Shown piece by piece: positions 10,236 through 21,914 of a DNA stretch of 64,000 nt. The stretch lies in the NCBI GenBank assembly GCA_019671135.1, contig JAHRHY010000012.1, forward strand, positions 930,001-994,000. Reading direction: 5' to 3'. Made by a program: the position numbers and the translations under genes. This DNA is from Linnemannia hyalina (lineage: Eukaryota > Mortierellomycota > Mortierellomycetes > Mortierellales > Mortierellaceae). The notes under the pieces are model-generated. The model did not search any database, was not told where the DNA came from, and worked only from the letters and a program-made list of their open reading frames with translations. The number at the start of each line of letters is the position of its first letter. Position 1 is the first letter of the stretch.

Positions 10236-12098
10236 CTATCCGTCTGTCATACCATGCAAAAATGGGATAGCTCCTGCGGCCCTGGCCACCCCTGCAAGAC
10301 CCATCACCAGAACAATCAACCACACCCCAGCAAGACCATAGTACAAGGGTAACTCTCGTCGCAATGCGTTTTCATACTGCGTAAACACCCCACTAATCGC
10401 ATTCTCAACCTTTTGCATCCTGGTCGAAGAAGACGGGTCCATGAGAGTATCAACAGCCTCGGCAACCAAGGAATCCAACTGTGTCCTGCCCATCATTAGC
10501 ATATCCTCCGTGATCCTTGGTAACTGGATGTGAGCATTCTCCCGCACCCAACTCAGACCCCTCTCAACAACCTCCATCTTGTTGAACAACAGACACTGCA
10601 ACACTGCGCCCACAAACTTTGCGAAAATAGAATCTCCAAACGCCGCCCGGACTCCGTCTGCCAGTGTCGTCTGCACCTGGACCAGCGCGTTGTTCAAATC
10701 TGCAGCCGCTCGGATGATCTCTGAAAACACGGCTTCGTTCAAGTCATTCTCGACTACCGAAAGCGCGGAATTGGTCTCTGTCGAGAACGCCACCGAGGCT
10801 GTCTGCATCACGCCCTGGACAGAGTTGAAAATCGTCGTTGAGAGGTCCGTGATCGCGGGCGCAAGGATTGTGCGGTAGTTCTGGCGCATGTGTTCGATAA
10901 ACGCGATCTGGCCAAACGTCAAGATCAATCCGAGGAGTCCAATAAAGAGACAGACGATGGCTGGTGGGTGGGTCACGTAGTGGATAAACCACAGGTAGAT
11001 ATTTTGCTTGGTCTCATCTGTCCTGAAAAGCTGTTTAGATGACCAGTCCAAGAATCGGTAGAGAAGCGGGTGTTGGACCATGTGACTGATTCGCATCGCT
11101 TCCAGTTTTTTCTGCTCGGGGTCTTCGTCCTTGTCGACTGGGTCCATGTCCGCCTCCTGCTGCTTTTCCGACAAGTGTGCTGGTGTCACTTTTGCTCGTC
11201 CTCCTGATGACTCGGTCGCGATCCCTGGAAGCAGTTGCTGCACTCGTCCAACATGGGTCAACCACCTCCTATGATGATACCAAATCACCACCATATTGCC
11301 CAACATCACCGCCAACGCCGCCGCTAAAAGCGCCATCGTCCCATAATAAATCCACTGCCTAAAGTCGCTCGCCAACTTGTCGACAGCAATCAAGTCCAGA
11401 GCCTCCTCGCAAAAGACTATCTTTGGCGTTGCCATAACAGGAATGGCAACCAAATTCCCGATCTGTGGATCCGCCATCTTGCTCTCAATAAGTTCGCCAA
11501 GTCCATTGAACGGCACAGCCAATAGTCCAAGTACAGCGCCGTTCAATTCGTCAATCGCCTGAACGCCCTCAGCGCCCACATCCGAGAGCAAAGGAATTCC
11601 TGAATCCGCCAAATTGACTAGAAAGCAGCGCCAAGTACCCGTAAGGAGGCCCATAATAAGTTCCAGTGACGAGATTAATCCTGTCAGGACCACGACGAGC
11701 CCATATCCAACCTGGCTGATCGAGGCTTCGATGGCATTGACGAGCCCACGGTTGATGCCTTGGGCGGCCAGATTTGGGAGCATTGCGACGGTTGAGAGGG
11801 ACTTTTCTAGTGCGTAGCATTCCTGCGAGACTGATGCTTTGGCGTCAGCAGTAAACTGCTCGACTGCGGTCCTGGTCCTGTAGAGTTGAAACGCCGAGAT
11901 GACGAGAAATACGACCGCGTAGGATGCGAATGCCTGTGAGAGTTTGGCCCACAGGCCCAGGTACGGTTGGACTGGTCGGGATTGCTCCTTGGTTGGAGTG
12001 TTGTCGTGGAGATTGTGTGTGGTCGAGGATGTAGAATTTGGAGGTGACTTATTGACTTTTTGTGTTGTCGTGTCTGTTGATGGCGTATCTGAAGGCAT
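10236..12098 (-). CDS. PRM1: Plasma membrane fusion protein PRM1
   Basis: Single-exon gene of 620 aa, close to the usual Prm1 length. Prm1 is a multispanning membrane protein that promotes plasma-membrane fusion between mating cells (and between hyphae in filamentous fungi). Visible features: a polar Thr/Ser-rich N-terminus; a first helix ending in AVVFLVISAFQLYRTRT; a long amphipathic luminal loop with SQVGYGLVVVLTGLISSLEL; a helix near TMALLAAALAVMLGNMVVIW; a cytoplasmic charged loop; a helix near PPAIVCLFIGLLGLILTFGQ; a second extracellular loop; and a last helix near WLIVLVMGLAGVARAAGAI. This order of about four membrane segments separated by two long ectodomain loops is the Prm1 plan. 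Identification is by topology and recognition, without an alignment. Confidence 0.8.
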   Translation of the reverse strand: MPSDTPSTDTTTQKVNKSPPNSTSSTTHNLHDNTPTKEQSRPVQPYLGLWAKLSQAFASYAVVFLVISAFQLYRTRTAVEQFTADAKASVSQECYALEKSLSTVAMLPNLAAQGINRGLVNAIEASISQVGYGLVVVLTGLISSLELIMGLLTGTWRCFLVNLADSGIPLLSDVGAEGVQAIDELNGAVLGLLAVPFNGLGELIESKMADPQIGNLVAIPVMATPKIVFCEEALDLIAVDKLASDFRQWIYYGTMALLAAALAVMLGNMVVIWYHHRRWLTHVGRVQQLLPGIATESSGGRAKVTPAHLSEKQQEADMDPVDKDEDPEQKKLEAMRISHMVQHPLLYRFLDWSSKQLFRTDETKQNIYLWFIHYVTHPPAIVCLFIGLLGLILTFGQIAFIEHMRQNYRTILAPAITDLSTTIFNSVQGVMQTASVAFSTETNSALSVVENDLNEAVFSEIIRAAADLNNALVQVQTTLADGVRAAFGDSIFAKFVGAVLQCLLFNKMEVVERGLSWVRENAHIQLPRITEDMLMMGRTQLDSLVAEAVDTLMDPSSSTRMQKVENAISGVFTQYENALRRELPLYYGLAGVWLIVLVMGLAGVARAAGAIPFLHGMTDG

Positions 12099-12551
12099 GT
12101 CTTGTACAAGTCGTTCTATGGTCGTTGTGTTGAAAGGTTGTGTTTGCTGTTGAAGTCAATGTCGAGGGTATATAAACACTTTCTGAATCCGCATCCGTAG
12201 TCCAAGCCTTGAACATCCTGGTTCGTCCACAATCGTCCTCAATTGGCAATATTCACCCACGACGGCATCTTCCACGACGTTCATAATCCATGGTTCCTTT
12301 CGAATTATCCAGCTCTTGATCGTTTTTATTCTTGTTCTAGGTATTTGTGGGTGTTATCCAGCCTTTTTTTTTACTTGACCTTGACGAACTTGGACTCGAT
12401 ACTGCTGATAGCAACAGGGAGCTCGCTCTATACAGGTTCAATTCCAAATTGTAAAAAAGTGGTTAGGTACACCACTATCGATCCATGTTGGCGTCAAAAG
12501 GTTCGCTGCTCCTTGGTTCTATCCAAAAGCGAATATCCTTTCTTCTTGCTT

Positions 12552-13367
12552 TTACTTTACCTTCTCGTCGTAGTCCGCCCAGTCACCTTCAGTGAGATCA
12601 ATGTCCTCAAAGAGAGTACCAGACTCGGCACCCTTGGCCTTCCATCCCTCTCTTGGCTCAAAACCAACCAACTCCAATCCACGGCACTCGACTGTGACGA
12701 TGGTGGCGTACTTGTCGTTGTTCTCAATCTCGTAAGCGACGGGCTTGGACACAATATCTACATTGTTAGCAAAATAACATGTAGCATACAAAGAGCGCGT
12801 GAGAATTCTTTCGTTGTAGATCAACTGAGAAAATAGCTACTTAAAAAGGGGTGCCTAGCAAGGTAACTTACCGGCAGAGCTCTCGCACTTGCAGAACTTG
12901 CACTTCATGACCAAGTTGGCCTCACCGCGTCCTGAACCCATCTCAGCCTTATCCTAAAGACAAAAAAAAAAAAGAACCGCCGGTATTGTCAGCCACGTTC
13001 TTCGTTCCTTTGCTCGCAAGAGTTCAAATCACGCTCTCCAGCACACAGCAGCAGGAACCACATAGTTCGTCAAATGAGTATCTTACAATAGCGTTCATGG
13101 TGATGACGTTCGAGTCGATCTCGCGGCACTTGGTGCATTGGACCTTGAAGTGCCAGGTGTGGTCGGCATCGGCGGGGATCAGTTCGGTGATGTTTTCGAG
13201 CTCGGCTTTGATTTGAAGGGCGAGGATGGGCTAAGGTGTTCCAGTTAAAGAAGGGATGTGTGAGGACTCGAAGCTGTGCATTGTGGTGTTCAGAGAGAGA
13301 GAGAACAAGGTTATGATGGCGATATGTGGTGCTCGGTGAGGCTGTGTGAATGAATGATTGTTACCAT
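12552..13367 (-). CDS. DUF866 / UPF0587 CXXC zinc-binding protein (CZIB, C1orf123-like)
   Basis: Small conserved eukaryotic zinc protein of unclear cellular role. Proposed exons: 13365..13367, 13087..13230, 12872..12953, 12552..12757, giving 144 aa. The first exon is the ATG codon alone, directly followed by a GTAACA donor. This is unusual, but the next exon continues in frame with PILALQIKAELENI, the normal start of the family. Zinc-binding pairs are seen as CTKC and CKFC. The body VSKPVAYEIENND and the C-terminus GDWADYDEKVK are strongly family-like. The C-terminal extension of the animal proteins is absent. It lies 453 bp upstream of PRM1 in the same orientation. Confidence 0.88.
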
Positions 13368-13470
13368 GGTGACAATAGGAGGTAAGTGAGAGTGTGGATA
13401 AAGAGAAAAGCACAAGAAAAAAAACAACTACTGCTCCTTTGTGTTTTTTGCACGACTGCGAAATTTTTAT

Positions 13471-15791
13471 TCATTTGGCACGCGTAAAGAACAACGAAAG
13501 AGTGGCCTGTCCACCGTCGTTCTCCTTCTTGATCTCCTTCTTCACCTTCTTCTTGTCCCTCCCAAGACCATCACTCGATGCAGTGCCAGCTGCACCGACG
13601 CCTTTCCGTTTGCCGCCAGTCAACGATGCATTCGCCTCTTTGAACTTTTGGAGTAGCTGGAACGTCTTGTTGATCCCTGTTGGAATAGCGGCCGTCGCGA
13701 GCTCCTCAGTCGAAAGCCATTCAGTCTCTGGGACACTGCTGCCTTGCGTTGATTTTGGCGAATTGGCTGCCTTTGTTTCTCTATCCGCATCTTGTCCCTG
13801 GATAAGCACCCACTCTACATGATACGTCTTGCGGATGTGGGAGAACAAGTGTTGAACACTTCCAAGATCTCGCCGCTGAATGTCCGTACAAGACTTGATC
13901 CAGTCCAAGCCCAGTGTCTCGACAAGGTACTTACAGCTCGACTCTGACCGTTGCTTGTATGTTGAGAGCGATGAAATCTCGTGGCGCGCCTGCAGTTGAT
14001 CCTGCTCCACCGTTGGGAACTCCCACATTCCTGCCAACAATCCCTTCTCTGGCCGCTTGACCAGCAAAAACGCTGACTTTGTCTCACTTGTCTCTAAATT
14101 GGTCGTCCTATGCTCTAGAATAGACACCGCACATTCTGAAAACAAAGAGTTCGATACAAACAGTCAGCCCTCATTCAATCGGGACTGTGGAAGTATCAGC
14201 AACGGCATTCAATCGATGTGTTGTGATGGTACCTTCTTCTCTAGGCGCCTTCTTGACAGCTTTCCGTGGATACTGAGTGACCAATCCTTGCTCCTTTCCT
14301 TCAGTTTCTGTCTCTGGCAAGCACAGCTCACACTTTTCATCCGCATCCTGGTCGGTGTCATCCACAGTTTCGCGCTTTTTGGACGCCCCGATCGCCTCTT
14401 TTCTACTACGCCTCAAGTCAATGACCTATTAATAAAGGAGAAACCTCCTGTGTCAGCTGCATTGAACTCACATCCTCGAGCCATTCACATTGCAGATATG
14501 TTTTGAACGCGAAATAATTACCTCGGCATACGCCCTGCAGCTTGATTGAACTGGACATTCGCCACACTTGGGGTTCTGAGGCGTACAAATCACGGCCCCC
14601 ATCTCCATCAATGCCTGGTTGAAACATCCTGGCCGATCGCTGTTTAGCAAGTCCTTAGCTACACGCCTATTAAAAATAAAAGCATATTGATCAGCAACAT
14701 TCAACACTGTTCAATTGCAATATATAGAGTCAGACATAGGATTGGTGGCCTTACCAGTGCAGATCAATGACCTTGGGGCTCTTCACATCTCCTCCGATAG
14801 CCCGTAGCCTTGAGAGGACGCGAATGACGTTTCCATCGACAAGCTCTGCAGGTACGTTGTAAGCGTGGGACACAATTGCTCCTGCAGTATACCGTCCTAC
14901 TCCCGGCACCTCTTTCTCCAGCAAAACAGGATCACTATTCCAGATTCGAGATTAGAGAAATGGTGAGATACAGTTTCCAGGGTTCAATGGCTAGGCAATG
15001 ATAAAAACACATGAATGCAAACTGTTCAGCTCATACCTTGGCAAAACACCATTAAACTCTTTCAAAACCTTTTGTGCTCCTGTATGTAATCGAGAAGCAC
15101 GGGAGTAATACCCAAGACCAGTCCAAACTTTATTGACTTCCTCAATGTCAGCAGCAGCCAAAGTCGCAATTGTGGGCCACTTTGCCATCCAGGTGTTAAA
15201 GTAAGGTATCACCGTTCCGACCTGGGTCTGTTGACACATGATCTCAGACACCCAGACCTCATAAGCGCGTTGACCAGGCACTTTATCCTCTTCCTTGACC
15301 GGACTATGATAGTCGCGACGCCAGGGCAGCTTCCTGTGGTTGATGTCGTACCAGGCTAAGAGTCCATCATGTATCCGTTGACGAGATGCCGCTGTGAGGA
15401 ATCGGTGGTAGTCTGGCGAGTGTTCTCCTGAGGTCCGAACTTTGGCTGCTTCCGCCACCAAATCTTCCATGTCTGGGATCGAGTCTCCTCCGAGGTTCGA
15501 ATTGATAATGGCATCATCCAAGAGGGGTTGGTTCGCGGTTGCGGTTGCGGTTGATGACGGCTTTCTCTGAGGCTTGGTGATCTTTATCTTGGATCGATTG
15601 GACATGATCTCCGCAAACGCATCCTCGGACCTGTCAAGAACCTTGGATTTCGTTGTTGTTTTGAGGGTGGTGCCTGCAGCATCGTCGGTGGTGTCGGCGG
15701 CGTCGTTGCGGATGGCGAGAGCGGCCATTGTTGCTGCCCTCCTGGTTGGTCGTGTTGATCCCGCTTGCCGCAGGTTTTCTGAGGATGGCAT
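13471..15791 (-). CDS. A/G-specific adenine DNA glycosylase MutY (MUTYH)
   Basis: Base-excision repair enzyme that removes adenine mispaired with 8-oxoguanine. Exons: 15037..15791, 14755..14934, 14522..14666, 14233..14425, 13471..14135; 645 aa. The start at 15791 is the first in-frame ATG; the open frame continues upstream only through non-ATG codons. The N-terminal 130 residues are a polar extension. Catalytic Glu is E183 in EIMCQQTQV and catalytic Asp is D285 in VDGNVIRVLSR. The helix-hairpin-helix reads VPGVGRYTAGA. The [4Fe-4S] ligands are C339, C346, C349 and C355 (CX6CX2CX5C). A C-terminal NUDIX-like 8-oxoG recognition domain follows (FLLVKRPEKGLLAGMWEFP). The C-terminus QATLSLFF (634-641) matches a PCNA-interacting PIP-box. 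Divergent from MID1 across 432 bp. Confidence 0.95.
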
Positions 15792-16223
15792 GGTGCTCGA
15801 GGTGAGTGGTGAATGTGCTTTTCCTGGGAGGGTCAGAAGGATGCAAAACAGAAAAAAAGATTCTCCGAGAAGCCCTGCCGTTTTTATTTTTTTTTGTTTG
15901 GGAGTGAGGCTGTGAGGCTGTGAGGCTGTGAAACGCAAATAGAGAGGGGCTTTGCAAGCCTTACTCTTGTCCTTCTTCCTCAGGCAAAGTCCCTTTCGTT
16001 TTTCCTTATTTTCTTATTTTTGTTTGGCTTCATCACTCTCCCAATTGGACACTCCACTCCACTCCACCACACCTTGCTCCTCTCTTCCTCACATTCCACT
16101 CGCCATCGCCCAGCTCAAGCCTGCCTCTGCATCCCTTTCATCCCTTCTTCCTTCCATTCCATTCCATTCCATTCCATTCCATTCCATTTACTTTTATTTA
16201 TTTATCCTCTCACACCTTGGTCA
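15792..16223. promoter_or_regulatory. Divergent intergenic region between MutY and MID1
   Basis: This 432 bp stretch separates the start codons of two divergently transcribed genes and must hold both 5' UTRs and promoters. It is pyrimidine-rich on the plus strand and carries an (ATTCC)8 microsatellite just before the MID1 start. No clear TATA element is seen. Confidence 0.5.
16156..16195. repeat. (ATTCC)8 microsatellite in MID1 5' UTR
   Basis: Eight perfect pentamer copies end 28 bp before the MID1 ATG. The array is outside the coding region because the MID1 start is the first in-frame ATG. Length variation could alter leader length or translation, but that is conjecture. Confidence 0.95.
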
Positions 16224-18227
16224 ATGCTACACAACGCAAAAGTGCGCCTGGGGCCGTGCTGGAAGCTACTCTCGCTTGTCCTGTGCCTGGCCGCTGTCGT
16301 CCCCATTACCCTCGCCCAGACTCCAACAAAAACAGCAGTAACTCAACCTACAACCTCAACTGGCGTAGTCGTACCCTCCTCCACACCTGTCGCCTCTCCA
16401 ACCACACCTGCACCTGCACCTGCACCACTCCCTCCGGGCACCAGAGAACTCCAAGACGGACAAGTCGTCGCCGACAAGGTCGCCCAAGGTCAACTTCAGA
16501 CATACCACTTTTCAATCATACAAGGACAAAGCCTGCCCGTAAAGAGACAGCTCGAGCGTATCATCTTTCACCCTGGCAACAACAACAACCTCCAAAGCCT
16601 CCAGAAACGACAGACACCACCACCACCAACTTCTGTTAACCTTACCGCAACCACAGGAACTCCCGCTCCAACAAGGACCATTGCCCCAACCGTACCCTCA
16701 CCTGGACCTGATGGTGAATACCTGGTGTTTATCTCTGTCTCGACATGCTCCACTCCAAAGTCAGGCGACGGTCTCTGCCCTCCTCTTGAGCTCTATGTAT
16801 CAACATCTGCAAATCAACCCCTCCCCGGTCCTGGACAGGCGATCAAACCAGAGTATAGCGAGGAAGGTCTGATCCGATTTACAGTCAATACAAAGAAAGA
16901 TGTCTTTTTCAGCTTGCACGCGCCCACTCTCACTGGAACATGGACAGGGGACTGGGCTGTTGAAGTCGGCGCATCCACGCAAGGTAGAGTACACCTCATG
17001 AGAGGGCACAGGGCTAGGCTTTGAGTAAATAACAAACAGATCAAGGGAGATACCAACACACATTTCTTTTTCTGATTAGGCTATGTTCAGGACTACGAGA
17101 CTGCACTGGGCTTGGTTCTGGATGACACGGACAATGTGAGCGCCAGCTTCTTGACACACAACTTTACGGCTGTCCCGACCTTCAAGGTCTTCCTCGTCAG
17201 CTCGGACACCCTCCCCATCGGCCTAACCCGCTCACTCTGCGCCATTGAAGTCATCCAGCCCGCTCCTCTCACCAAAACCAACATGATTGTCACACAAACC
17301 AACCGCACCAGCAACCTGGATGGATCCATGGGAACGGAGATCTTGCCTGCAGAACCAACCTTTGAGATGTTTGGCCAACGGCGACAAGTCTTTGTTCAGT
17401 CTCTCGCTCCAGGAACCAACTACACAGCGTTCTTTATCACGGATGTCCTGAACCATGCCGGAGCCGAGGTCATGTTTGCGATGACGACGTTTACAACCAA
17501 GAGGCACGACAACTGTGTGCTGATTACAGACTTGCAGTTCTGTCAGGAGGTTGCCTATTCGGTTCCCATCACGCCTCAGTCGACCCTGGTAGGAGGAGTC
17601 AACTCGACGGCTAGACTGGATATCAAGAACTTTTACGACAATTTTACCAGTAACTTGATGGATAACTTTGATCGTGTGCTGGAGCAGTACGATTGTTCGA
17701 GGTCGCAGTATTCGCTGATCAGGAATTGTACAGACTGTTCGCGGGCGTATCGTCGGTGGCTCTGTAGTATCTCGATCCCGCGGTGCACGGATGTGGAAGA
17801 TGTGACGGATGTACGGAATCTTGGATATGCGCCAACACCGTTGCCGAATCCGGATACGGTCGAGAACCCTTATTTGATTGACAGGACGAGTGGACCAGTT
17901 GTTGTTGAGCGAATGACGAACACGTCGAGGGGGGCGATTTCGCAGTTGTTGCAGAATCCGTTGATGGACCCAGGGGAGTACGGAGAGGTGTTGCCGTGTA
18001 TTGATCTATGCTTTGATGTGGTACAGAGCTGCCCCAACTTTTTGGGATTTGACTGTCCGGTGAAGAACATGGGCGGGAACTATGCGAGGATGAACGCGCA
18101 AGGGTTCCAATGCAATGGGCTTGGCGTTGTGCCTGTACCTTCAGCAGCGAGTCGAGTGCTGCAGCAATTGAAGGGACTTGTGTTCCTTTTGGTGTTTGTT
18201 AGTACGATTGGCGTTGCTGTCTTTTAA
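16224..18227 (+). CDS. MID1: Stretch-activated calcium channel subunit MID1
   Basis: Mid1 is the glycosylated regulatory subunit of the fungal high-affinity calcium channel with Cch1, acting at the plasma membrane/ER in response to mating pheromone, stretch and ER stress. Two exons, 16224..16983 and 17080..18227, joined over a 96 bp phase-1 intron; 635 aa. A signal peptide is visible (LLSLVLCLAAVVPITLA), followed by a Pro/Thr-rich segment and many N-glycosylation sequons (for example NLTA, NVSA, NRTS, NTSR). The C-terminal half is cysteine-rich with the family phrases YDCSRSQYSLIRNCTDC, RRWLCSISIPRC and CIDLCFDVVQSCPNFLGFDCP. The last 20 residues are hydrophobic, compatible with a membrane or GPI-type C-terminus. 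Frame and cysteine pattern make the call firm. Confidence 0.9.
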
Positions 18228-19300
18228 GAGTTTTTTTTATGAAAATACATATCATTATTTTCAGGGACCATTGGTTGATGATTGATCGATAGGAAAGATG
18301 TATAGTGTCTGTTTCGATCAGCTGTTCCTTTTTTTCTCTCTCTTTCTTTTCACTGATGGCTATGTCCTGAAACGAAGGAAGGAGTCATATCAAATGGCGC
18401 ATGCATAAGAGAGGAGTGACATAAATAAAAGATGGGCATGGATTGCCTTTCTAGAAAGCATCGCAAATAACTGCTTTGGATGTGAACTCCCTCTACCCCA
18501 GCCCCCACCAAGACTGTTCCTTTTCACACCCCACTCCCCACTCCCCACCGGATTTTGAATTTTCTTTTTTTTTTTCTTTTCATTTTTGCATGACATACTG
18601 TAAATGAATACCTTTTGCATCAGGCCACAGTGTGCTCCAGTCTGGCAGTCCGCCGACTCTTTCTAACTTTGAAAATGTCAGCTGCAAAAATGAAAGCATG
18701 CAGAAGACAAGAAGGTATTTTTGCTCTCAAAAGATGTGTGTGTGTCTGGATGTATGAGAATATGAGATCGCTACATGTGTCGTGGGTTTGAGATGGATGC
18801 AATAAGGGGGGTACATGACTCTGTGTCAGCGAAAAGCGCTAATTACTGTGTGCCTGACCTTATGTGAGAGCCAAAAAAAAAATGTGCCCTTCTTCTCTTT
18901 TCTTTCCATCGCTCTGTTCGCTTCTCCTTCCTTCCTTCTTTCCTTCCTTCCTTCATCGTCACCATTCCCTTCCACATCCCATCCGCCCCTTACCCCCCTC
19001 AACCAGGGACCACCTCTTCCTTCCTTCCTTTCCCTTCATCCACTTCTGTCATTCCCTCTCTCCCGCTTCTTCCCATCTAACATTCATAGCCCCTTGTACC
19101 CCCGCCCAACTTTTTTTTTTTTTTTTTTTTTCTCCTTGAACACCCTTGCCTCTTACTTTACCCATCAACTCATTCCTTCTCCCACAACACATTCTTTCTT
19201 CTTTCCTTTCTCTCCTCATCCATCGTTCATCCGAGACAATCGCTCCAGCAGCCAAAGGTCGAAACAAAGCAAGCACAAAGAAAGAATAGGCCAAGCCCGA
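18228..19300. other. Intergenic / long pyrimidine-rich leader upstream of NEM1-like gene
   Basis: No separate gene is seen. The half nearest the NEM1-like start is extremely C/T-rich and includes a T-run near 19111-19131. It stays open in the NEM1 frame back to an ATG at 18815, but its encoded Phe/Ser/Leu/Pro-rich peptide looks like translated leader, so the start at 19301 was preferred. Confidence 0.45.
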
Positions 19301-21401
19301 ATGATATCCCCTTCGAACCTGCCTTCCCCAGCGGATTACTCCTTTGGCTCTTACGGTTCCCTCGGCAACAGCGCCACTGAACACCTCCACCATACTCAGT
19401 CTAAACAACAGCAACAGCCTGTTGACGCCAACGGACATATCAACAACATCAACAACCACCCGTCTACTTCTACTTCCTCCTCTTCTACTTCCCCCTCTTC
19501 TACCTCTCAGTCAGCCTCGTTACTCGAAAAGTCACTCGCGCCCTCTGCCGCATCCATGACCACAACTACAACAACACAAACAACAACAACTACATCCTCT
19601 ACTGCTGCATCCCTCCTGAACTCAAATCAACCCTCTTCCTTCCCGTCGTCGTCGTCGTCCGCAGCGACCACAATGACTCCCTCGACCACCTTTCAAAAAT
19701 CTGCCCCGGCCTCGTCGCTCTCCGTGGCCCTCTGTCGATCCGTCTTTCTCAAGTACATCTACATGACCTACCTCTTCCTACTCCAGCTCTTAGCTCTCCC
19801 CTCGACCGCCTTCCAGAGATTTGCCCGTCGTCGCAGGAGTGGCCTCTCTCTCGATAGCAAAAAGAACGACAACAGCGTGGACAACGGATCGGGTGGTGCC
19901 CTTGTGGGCGCAGTCGGCGAAAAGTTCGTTCAACAGTATACCCTGGATAACCACCTCAACACCAGCACCAACAACAATAATGGTTCAAACAATAACGGCA
20001 ATTCCATGCTCAGGAGGTCGTCTCGGTTCAAATCTCGGTCAGACCTGGAGGAGATTGCCCAATCGTCAACAATGTCCCTTTCCGATCCGAACTCTTCTTC
20101 GGGTCTGACGCCATCATCACGATACACTGCCGCCTCAGCCTCGGTTAGTTCTAGCGCTGCTGGCACGTTGACACCCCGGAACTCATCGACATTCTCGCAT
20201 GCGGGATATGGAACCGACTCAATGGCAGAGGATGGATCAGGCGATAACTCGACCACACGTGGGAACAATGTACGACTGCGCCAGAGAATGGGTCGTCCCA
20301 TGTCGGGACTATCTTCAGGGTATCACGGTGCCGGCGCCGGAGGCATGGGAGCAAGGAAAAAGACGCTGGTCCTGGATCTGGATGAGACTTTGATCCATTC
20401 GACATCGAGAGGGTCAAGATCGCAGGGATACATGGTTGAAGTCTTGGTCGACCGACATGCGTGCCTTTATTACGTTTACAAGCGGCCGCATGTCGATTAC
20501 TTTTTGAAAAAGGTAAATTTCGTGTCATTGGGCAAACTGGACACAGGGAAGAAAAAAAAAAAAAAAAAGAAGGGTGTGCATCACTTTTTTGTTAGGCTTG
20601 TGTTTTTAAGATTGTGCGCTTGGATGTTCCTTCCAAGATGCAGGAAGGATCGATTGCCCCCCTTTGTGTGCGCCCTCGGAAAGAAATTGTACCGTGCAAA
20701 AGTAATGCGTTCTAACACTCACAAAAATAATACTCTCACGGCTTTGTTTTACATGTGGTTACGCACTCTCTTATCATATCTACAATGCTAGGTGGCTGAA
20801 TGGTACAAATTGGTCATCTTCACAGCATCCATGGCAGAGTACGCGGACCCTGTGATCGATTGGCTTGATCAGAGCAAGACTCTTTTTGACAAGCGTTATT
20901 TCCGACAGGTACATCTTTTGTGTTCATGTTACAGCGCACCTTTTTTTCAGGACTTGGCAACATTCAGGAAAGTAGGGATCAAAAGGACTAACAATTATTT
21001 TTTTTACTACCATTTCTCATAGGCATGTTTCAACCACAACGGCAGCTACTTGAAGGACTTGACGGTGGTCGACTCGGACCTGTCCTCTGTCTGTCTCCTC
21101 GACAACTCGCCCTTGTCTTACTCTCTGAACAAAGGTACGCCTCTTCTCATTACTCTCGCATGAGTGCCATTTGAAAAGGAAAATGCTGGCCTAGAAAACT
21201 ATAATAGCGCAAGCATATATGTACAAGCAAAACGAACGAAGCCTGATGTTTGTTATGTTCACTTTATTAGAAAACGGGATTCCAATCGACACTTGGATCG
21301 ACGACCCTAACGACGAGGCGCTGTTGGATTTGTTGCCCTTTTTGGATGCATTGAGGTTCACGGAGGATGTCCGATCAGTCCTTTCCCTTAGAACCGTATA
21401 G
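19301..21401 (+). CDS. NEM1: NEM1/Dullard-type FCP1-like protein phosphatase
   Basis: Catalytic subunit of the nuclear-envelope/ER phosphatase (Nem1-Spo7, CTDNEP1) that dephosphorylates lipin/Pah1 and so controls lipid synthesis and nuclear membrane growth. Exons: 19301..20512, 20792..20908, 21023..21134, 21271..21401; 523 aa. The N-terminal third is Ser/Thr/Asn/Gln-rich. A membrane segment lies near residues 145-170 ([20 protein letters not shown]). The phosphatase signature DLDET (D359, D361) lies in [12 protein letters not shown], with later motifs [24 protein letters not shown] and [12 protein letters not shown]. Exon phases agree throughout. Intron 1 (279 bp) contains a run of about 17 A. 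An in-frame ATG at 18815 would add 162 residues. Confidence 0.9.
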
Positions 21402-21407
21402 CCATCG

Positions 21408-21425
21408 CCCCCCCCCCCCCCCCCC
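21408..21425 (+). repeat. 18-nt C homopolymer in the short intergenic region 21402-21914
   Basis: A pure cytosine run starts seven bases after the NEM1-like stop codon, inside the 513 bp between convergent genes. The rest of that interval holds no gene. The run is in the 3' UTR and its length could be an assembly artefact. Confidence 0.8.
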
Positions 21426-21914
21426 TTCCCCCTTATCAGCAAACACAAACAACTATCTTGACATCACCAGCATCAACAACGGCATCCACATGGATTCAAG
21501 GCGTCATTCCATGCTCCCAAAAGCAAGCGGGACTATTAGGACAGTCTTGCAGAGCAGAGGCTTGCATCTGGATTATTAGCAAGCAAGGCACATAATAAAA
21601 CCAGTAATTGTTGTGGCTTTCTATCCTTTTTCTCATGTTGTCAAATGTGCAATCAATACGAAGAAACATTTATTATAGCTATTACTTTCAAGGACTAGTA
21701 GATGGGTGGCGAAGATTATTCTTGTTGCTCTGGCAGTATCAGCTGTTGCTCTGGTAGTATCAACACCGCCATTGTCCAAGCAAACTGAACGAAAAAATGA
21801 AAAAAATGAAAAAAGTGTATCTTTGCTCCGCCACAAAAGTGTCCTGTTTCCGCAGGATAGAATTCTACTCGGTCTGCTCATCATTCACACAGTGATGTAC
21901 TTGTGGCGCAAGTT

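Noticed and set aside
12435..12445. Perfect Pol III B-box (GGTTCAATTCC), possible tRNA
   Set aside because: No A-box at tRNA distance, and the flanking bases cannot form the T-stem or the acceptor stem.
16020..16223. Longer N-terminus of MID1 through the ATTCC repeat
   Set aside because: No ATG occurs in that frame before 16224, and the signal peptide starts shortly after 16224.
18815..19300. Extended N-terminus for the NEM1-like protein from the ATG at 18815
   Set aside because: The added residues come from a C/T tract and homopolymers and look like untranslated leader, although the frame is open.
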